This document shows positions 4,822-8,413 of a DNA stretch of 8,413 nt, piece after piece. The stretch spans positions 1 to 8,413 of the forward strand of contig JAUPVY010000023.1 of the NCBI GenBank assembly GCA_030916785.1, given 5' to 3'. The notes under the pieces were generated by a model. That model saw only the letters and a list, made by a program, of their open reading frames with translations. It did not search any database and was not told where the DNA came from. How positions within the stretch are numbered: the first letter of the stretch is position 1; each line of letters starts with the position of its first letter. Both the position numbers and the translations under genes were made by a program. The stretch is from Patescibacteria group bacterium (GTDB lineage: Bacteria; Patescibacteriota; Minisyncoccia; Phycocordibacterales; DATDWN01).

Positions 4822-5958
4822 ATGTCATCTTTGAGCATCGGAATTGTCGGGTTACCAAATGTGGGGAAGTCTACGCTATTTAATGCGTTAACTAAAAAAG
4901 CCGTACCTGCTGAAAACTATCCTTTTTGTACTATAGATCCATCTGTGGGCATTGTTCCTGTACCAGACGAGAGACTCTGGAAACTTTCTACTCTTTCTAA
5001 ATCTGCCAAAACAATACCGGCCGTGGTGGAGTTTGTTGATATAGCAGGACTTGTGAAGGGTGCGGCAGATGGCGAAGGTCTTGGAAATAAATTTCTTTCA
5101 AACATTCGCGAGGTGGATGCTATCGTAGAAGTCGTGAGGATTTTTGAAGATGACAATATAATTCATGTTCACAATCAAATAAATCCAGTGGGAGATATAG
5201 AGGTTATTAATTTTGAACTTATTTTAGTTGATCAAGAGACAGTTTCAAAAAGAATCAATAACTTACAAAAAGATGTAAAGGCAGGAAAAAAAGAGGCAGT
5301 TTTTGAAAACGAAGTTTTAGCCAAAGTGGAGGCACACATAAAGATGGGGAAACTTGTAAATTCTCTTGAACTTGATGAAAAAGAAAGATTAGTAGTAAAA
5401 ATGCTCAATCTCCTGACCTTTAAACCAATAATGTATGCATTGAATAAAAAAGGTGGCGGAAAAAATCTAGATGACCCCAGTAGTAGAGCAGAGCTCACTA
5501 CGGGGCAGGGAATGAATGATACTAGATGGCAAGATTTGATGGAGTTCTTCAAAAGAGAAAAAGCTCAGTATGTGGTTATTGATGCGGGTATTGAAAATGA
5601 ACTGAAAGATTTGGAGGGGGAAGAAAAGGAGATGTTTCGAGCAGAACTCGGTGGTAAGGATGACGGAATAGATAACCTTATTAAATCTGGATACAAACTA
5701 CTTAATTTAATAACCTATTTCACCACAGGAGAGGATGAGACGCGCGCATGGACCGTACTTCGGGATTCTACTGCTTCTGTGGCAGGCCAGGCTATACACA
5801 CTGATTTTAAAGACAAATTTATTCGTGCGGAGGTGGTATTCAATGAAGATTTGCTGAAGTGCGGGTCCCATGCTTCGGCTCGTGAGAAAGGATTGGTTAG
5901 AACAGAGGGAAAAGAATACGTAGTTAAAGATGGGGATGTCATAGAGTTCAAAATTTAA
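4822..5958 (+). CDS. ychF: Ribosome-associated ATPase YchF (OLA1 family)
   Basis: 378 residues from ATG 4822, slightly longer than typical bacterial YchF (about 363). The P-loop is GLPNVGKST (10-18). The G3 region VDIAGLVKGAADGEGLGNKFLSNIREVDAI is diagnostic, with leucine in place of the catalytic glutamine as in the whole family. A helical coiled-coil insert follows (about 130-190), then the C-terminal TGS domain (NLITYFTTGEDETRAWT, IHTDFKDKFIRAEV, KDGDVIEFKI). YchF binds ATP and ribosomes and is linked to stress and translation control. Where most YchF proteins have the NxxE-like G4 motif that favours ATP, this one reads ALNKKGGGKN, so nucleotide choice may differ. It has no Shine-Dalgarno sequence. 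Its last codons form one arm of a large inverted repeat. The family identification is secure. Confidence 0.97.
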   Translation: MSSLSIGIVGLPNVGKSTLFNALTKKAVPAENYPFCTIDPSVGIVPVPDERLWKLSTLSKSAKTIPAVVEFVDIAGLVKGAADGEGLGNKFLSNIREVDAIVEVVRIFEDDNIIHVHNQINPVGDIEVINFELILVDQETVSKRINNLQKDVKAGKKEAVFENEVLAKVEAHIKMGKLVNSLELDEKERLVVKMLNLLTFKPIMYALNKKGGGKNLDDPSSRAELTTGQGMNDTRWQDLMEFFKREKAQYVVIDAGIENELKDLEGEEKEMFRAELGGKDDGIDNLIKSGYKLLNLITYFTTGEDETRAWTVLRDSTASVAGQAIHTDFKDKFIRAEVVFNEDLLKCGSHASAREKGLVRTEGKEYVVKDGDVIEFKI

Positions 5959-6041
5959 GCGGAAACGCTGTGAATTTTGAACTCTATGACACTGAGCTTG
6001 CCCACCAGGCAAGCGAATGTGTGATAGAGTTCAAGATATAA
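5937..6041. repeat. Three-copy inverted/direct repeat over the ychF 3' end, with competing hairpins
   Basis: Copy A (5938-5955, GTCATAGAGTTCAAAATT) is followed by its perfect inverted copy A' (5973-5990) and by a third, direct copy A'' (6021-6038, 15 of 18 identical). A and A' pair over 19 bases (5937-5955 with 5973-5991), capped by GCG-GAAA-CGC (5959-5968). A' can instead pair with A'' (5974-5992 with 6019-6037, one mismatch and one G-U), capped by GCTTGCC-CACCA-GGCAAGC (5996-6014). The two structures exclude each other. A and A'' both spell V-I-E-F-K-I-stop and differ only at third codon positions. No T-run follows, so neither is a classical intrinsic terminator. Confidence 0.85.
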
Positions 6042-6075
6042 CTTTCAAATCTGGCGATCTCCTTTGTTAAAAATA

Positions 6076-6084
6076 TGGTATAAT
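6076..6084 (+). promoter_or_regulatory. Extended -10 promoter of the cupin/DUF5671 genes
   Basis: TGGTATAAT (6076-6084) is a consensus extended -10 element, TGn directly before TATAAT. No good -35 is seen at the normal distance, which extended -10 promoters tolerate. The start would be near 6091, inside the palindrome at 6088-6107, leaving a leader of about 26 bases to the ATG at 6117. Confidence 0.65.
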
Positions 6085-6087
6085 GAG

Positions 6088-6107
6088 TTGGATTAAAATT
6101 AATCCAA
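6088..6107. promoter_or_regulatory. Perfect 9-bp dyad at the cupin transcription start, candidate operator
   Basis: TTGGATTAA (6088-6096) and TTAATCCAA (6099-6107) are exact inverted copies separated by two bases, a 20-bp site covering the predicted +1. Its two-fold symmetry and position fit a repressor operator. As RNA the two-base spacer is too short for a good loop, which favours a DNA-protein site. No regulator gene is seen in the window. Confidence 0.5.
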
Positions 6108-6116
6108 TTTTAAGCT

Positions 6117-6515
6117 ATGAAAAAAGGATATAAAGCTAATGTAGAGAGTTTAACCGAGGAAAATGATAGTTTTAGAAAGGTTTTGTATACAGGCGAGGAA
6201 AGTCAGCTCGTCTTGATGAGCCTTCTTCCGGGTGAGGATATTGGTAGTGAAGTGCATCCTGATAATGACCAGTTCTTTAGGTTTGAGGCTGGTAGTGGTG
6301 ATGTTGTTATAAACGAGACAGAATATTCCGTTTCAGATGGAGATGCTGTGGTTGTTCCAAAAGGGGCTACACACAATGTTATTAATACAGGCGATAAACC
6401 GTTAAGATTTTACACAATATATAGTCCTGCTCACCACAAAGATGGAATAGAGAGAGTCACAAAGCAGGATGCAATGGACAATGAGGCAGAATTTGATGGT
6501 ATTACGACAGAGTAG
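6117..6515 (+). CDS. Cupin-domain protein
   Basis: 132 residues forming one complete cupin barrel. Motif 1 is GEDIGSEVHPDNDQFFRFEAGSG (39-61) with candidate metal ligands H47, D51/Q52 and E57; motif 2 is VVVPKGATHNVINTG (78-92) with H86. YTIYSPAHHKDG (99-110) adds H105 and H106. Such small cupins with the DQFFR signature are frequent in CPR genomes, from family knowledge. The activity (metal-dependent isomerase, oxygenase or sensor) cannot be told from sequence. It has no Shine-Dalgarno sequence. It follows ychF after 158 bases with its own promoter and a palindrome at the start point, and the membrane-protein gene begins 23 bases after its stop, so the two probably share a transcript. Confidence 0.9.
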   Translation: MKKGYKANVESLTEENDSFRKVLYTGEESQLVLMSLLPGEDIGSEVHPDNDQFFRFEAGSGDVVINETEYSVSDGDAVVVPKGATHNVINTGDKPLRFYTIYSPAHHKDGIERVTKQDAMDNEAEFDGITTE

Positions 6516-6538
6516 ATTATTAGCTAATTAATAAAAAA

Positions 6539-7447
6539 ATGAATCAAGAAATAAAAACAAGTGCAAAGGATTTTTTCTTAAATTTGGGAGTTATTGTGGC
6601 ACTTTATACTTCTAGTATTGCGTTGCTCACTTTAGTATTTACTGTCATAAATAGAGCTTACCCTAAAATCAGTGGGAATTTTAATGGTAGTGAATCTATC
6701 AGTCTACCTGTTTCTATTTTGTTAATTTTCTTCCCAATTTTTGTTTTTCTTGTGTGGTTTTTGGAAAAAAGTTACAGGACAGAACCAGAAAAGAAACATT
6801 TAACAGTAAAAAAATGGCTTAACTACCTTACGTTATTTGTTTCAGGTGTCGCTATGGCTGTAGATCTTGTCATGGTGATTTTCTACTTTATAGATGGCCA
6901 AGAATTAACTACTGGTTTTGTAATGAAAATACTTGCTGTTTTTGTGGTGACTCTAGCAATATTCGTATATTTTATTTCTGATATAAAAGAAAAACTAAAT
7001 AGTAAGTCAAGAAAAATTTGGGGTGCAGTAGCTGTGATCGTTGTATTGGGCTCCGTAATATGGGGATTTTCTGTACTTGGTTCTCCAAGAACACAAAGAC
7101 TTTACAAATATGACAATCAAAAAATTAGTAGATTAGAAGAACTTTCGTATAGGGTGGAAACTTATTATGGCGCAAAGAGTGCATTACCAAACTCTATGGA
7201 TGAGTTAAAAAGTTATGATTCGTATGTGGATATGATAAGTAAAGATTTACAGACTGGAAAAGAATTTGAGTATGTAAAGATAGATAATGTTTCGTATTCT
7301 GTTTGTGCGGATTTCAACAAAGAGTCAATCGATGCTGGTGTAAAAAGTTATTACTCAGAAGTAAATTGGAAACATGCTGCGGGGAGAGATTGTTTGAAAA
7401 AAACAGTTAACCCGAATTTATATTCCAAACCTATTCAAGTAAGGTAA
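6539..7447 (+). CDS. DUF5671-like membrane protein with a pilin-like C-terminal domain
   Basis: 302 residues. Five hydrophobic segments lie at about 13-37, 55-75, 95-118, 128-147 and 160-180. The arrangement of the first four, with the stretch INRAYPKISG between spans one and two, resembles DUF5671 proteins common in Parcubacteria. After the last span, residues 186-220 (DNQKISRLEELSYRVETYYGAKSALPNSMDEL) match the start of the globular domain of type IV pilin/PulG-like proteins, where an R-rich helix leads to YY...LP.S...L. The soluble tail (about 182-302) contains two cysteines (C256 and one near 285) that could form a disulfide if outside the membrane. Function is unknown; display of a small globular domain at the membrane is inference. 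It has no Shine-Dalgarno sequence; it is the last gene before the terminator at 7466-7500. Confidence 0.75.
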   Translation: MNQEIKTSAKDFFLNLGVIVALYTSSIALLTLVFTVINRAYPKISGNFNGSESISLPVSILLIFFPIFVFLVWFLEKSYRTEPEKKHLTVKKWLNYLTLFVSGVAMAVDLVMVIFYFIDGQELTTGFVMKILAVFVVTLAIFVYFISDIKEKLNSKSRKIWGAVAVIVVLGSVIWGFSVLGSPRTQRLYKYDNQKISRLEELSYRVETYYGAKSALPNSMDELKSYDSYVDMISKDLQTGKEFEYVKIDNVSYSVCADFNKESIDAGVKSYYSEVNWKHAAGRDCLKKTVNPNLYSKPIQVR

Positions 7448-7465
7448 TTAGACATTGAATAGCTC

Positions 7466-7500
7466 AAAAAAATACACAGGCCTAGCCTGTGTATTTTTTT
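7466..7500. terminator. Strong bidirectional intrinsic terminator
   Basis: AATACACAGGC (7471-7481) pairs perfectly with GCCTGTGTATT (7485-7495) around a three-base loop, with a run of As on the left (7466-7472) and seven Ts on the right (7494-7500). It lies 18 bases after the DUF5671-like gene and works in either direction by its symmetry. Confidence 0.92.
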
Positions 7501-7731
7501 GCAAATAGAGTTAGTTTTGGTTAATATATAGAAACATGCCCGGTAGTAGAAGTTGGCATAGTGCCAAAGGCACAGAAAAATATGCCAACTTCACTACGGG
7601 GCTATCCCGTAGTGAAAACGGTATCGTGTTGAGTTTTCATTATTAATGATTGGATATAAAGTCGATATTAACAATAAATTATTTTAAAATGGTATTTTGC
7701 TCGTAGAGCTATACCGTTTTCTACTATCCGG
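7501..7731 (+). promoter_or_regulatory. Structured leader upstream of leuS with mutually exclusive hairpins
   Basis: No gene is visible in these 231 bases. GAAGTTGGCATA (7549-7560) pairs with TATGCCAACTTC (7581-7592), enclosing GTGCC-AAA-GGCAC (7561-7573); TTGGCA (7553-7558) can instead pair with TGCCAA (7562-7567). CACTACGGG (7592-7600) pairs with CCCGTAGTG (7606-7614). Near the gene, ATACCGTTTTC (7711-7721) can pair with GAAAACGGTAT (7614-7624) or with AAAATGGTAT (7686-7695); the second choice encloses GCTC-GTA-GAGC (7699-7709). The only promoter hint is a TATATA at 7525-7530. No T-box AGGGTGG motif or other known riboswitch signature is seen. Confidence 0.6.
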
Positions 7732-8413
7732 ATGAAAAATACAGCTCAAAAAGAATATAACCATATAGAAATTGAAAAAAAGTGGCAAAAAGAATGGGAC
7801 AAAAAGAAGGCTTATAGAACTGAAAATAAGTCTAAAAAGAAAAAATGTTATGTCTTGGATATGTTTCCTTATCCTAGCGGAGTGGGGCTTCATGTCGGTC
7901 ACCCAAAGGGTTATATAGGCTCTGATGTTTATGCTCGCATGAGAAGGATGCAAGGTTTCAACGTGCTTCATCCTATGGGGTATGATGCTTTTGGTTTGCC
8001 CGCAGAACAATACGCATTAGAGCACAAAATAGTACCTCAAAATGCGGTAAAAGAAAACGTTAAAACATTTGAAAACCAATTAAACAAAATTGGGCTGTCA
8101 TATGATTGGGACAGAAAAGTAAACACAACAGATCCTGGTTTTTATCGTTGGACTCAATGGATTTTTCTTAAACTTTATAACTCTTGGTATAACAAAGAAA
8201 AAAATAAGGCAGATTCAATAGCAAATTTGGTAAAAATTTTTGAAAAATCAGGGAATGAAAAATTAAATGCTGCTTCTGGTTCTGTTGATGTATTTTCGTC
8301 ATCTGAGTGGAAAGTAAAAACAGAAAAGGAAAAACAAAACATATTGATGAAATACAGGCTGGCTTATGAGGGTTACAGTGAAGTAAACTGGTGTCCTATC
8401 TTAGGAACGGTCT
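7732..8413 (+). CDS. leuS: Leucyl-tRNA synthetase, N-terminal part (runs off the window)
   Basis: 227 codons are present from ATG 7732 and the frame is open at the right edge. The class I signature is in YVLDMFPYPSG (40-50) and HVGH (54-57, the HIGH motif), followed by LHPMGYDAFGLPAEQYA (79-95), which is characteristic of LeuRS. RWTQWIFLKLYNSWY (139-153) continues the catalytic domain, and YEGYSEVNWCPILGTV (212-227) leads to the zinc/editing region. Between them about 55 lysine- and glutamate-rich residues (153-208) are inserted relative to the E. coli enzyme; similar inserts are known in Bacteroidetes and CPR LeuRS. It charges tRNA-Leu in the cytosol. It has no Shine-Dalgarno sequence. The start is chosen because it opens the conserved N-terminal helix directly after the structured leader. 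Confidence 0.96.
   Translation, partial: MKNTAQKEYNHIEIEKKWQKEWDKKKAYRTENKSKKKKCYVLDMFPYPSGVGLHVGHPKGYIGSDVYARMRRMQGFNVLHPMGYDAFGLPAEQYALEHKIVPQNAVKENVKTFENQLNKIGLSYDWDRKVNTTDPGFYRWTQWIFLKLYNSWYNKEKNKADSIANLVKIFEKSGNEKLNAASGSVDVFSSSEWKVKTEKEKQNILMKYRLAYEGYSEVNWCPILGTV

Noticed and set aside
5937..6041. ychF intrinsic terminator, or a CRISPR array, from the repeats
   Set aside because: No T-run follows either hairpin, and there are only two direct copies with an inverted one, not regularly spaced repeats with spacers.
7501..7731. T-box riboswitch ahead of leuS
   Set aside because: No AGGGTGG-type T-box sequence and no recognisable specifier stem; the hairpins do not match the T-box layout.
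7684..8010. Minus-strand 108-codon frame, hydrophobic at its C-terminal end
   Set aside because: It is antisense to the conserved HVGH and DAFGLP region of leuS, which is clearly the coding strand.

Overview
The window looks like a piece of a Patescibacteria (CPR) genome, most likely a parcubacterium. The grounds are an AT-rich coding background; a membrane-anchored Ig-like surface protein with a cytoplasmic helical tail; a cupin, a DUF5671-like membrane protein and an insertion-bearing LeuRS of the kind common in that group; and starts without Shine-Dalgarno sequences. TGA is used as a stop (radical SAM gene) and no in-frame TGA is seen elsewhere, so the code is standard. The lineage call is inference from protein style, not from a marker gene.

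Layout: (1) 1-805, 3' end of a large surface-protein gene. (2) 806-1077, gene-free stretch with a candidate promoter and a strong hairpin. (3) 1105-2898, a compact GC-rich two-gene cassette, a SPASM-type radical SAM enzyme translationally coupled to a small P-loop nucleotide-kinase-like protein, closed by an intrinsic terminator. (4) 2912-3331, an AT-rich Nudix hydrolase, convergent and overlapping with (5) a minus-strand pair, 4747-3315, an ATP-grasp protein and a class I methyltransferase with a one-base stop/start overlap. (6) 4822-5958, ychF, divergent from (5), with a peculiar three-copy inverted/direct repeat over its 3' end. (7) 6117-7447, a cupin gene and a DUF5671-like membrane protein gene, ending in a strong terminator at 7466-7500. 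(8) 7501-7731, a leader full of competing hairpins, then the 5' part of leuS, which runs off the window.

The best candidate for something undescribed is region 3. Its base composition (hand counts of sample 60-base lines give 52-65% G+C, against 25-42% in sampled native lines) and its two textbook Shine-Dalgarno sequences contrast with every other gene here, none of which has one. It reads as a recently acquired islet. The pairing of a radical SAM/SPASM enzyme having a RiPP-maturase-like N-terminus with a nucleotide-kinase-like ATPase, with no visible precursor peptide, is unusual. No function is claimed.

Two non-coding structures also merit attention: the ychF 3' repeat, where a 21-base copy of the last codons recurs with only synonymous changes and a shared inverted copy permits two mutually exclusive hairpins; and the leuS leader, which has at least two sets of mutually exclusive stems. 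Housekeeping genes (ychF, leuS) flank the accessory genes, so the middle of the window behaves like a variable spot between conserved blocks.
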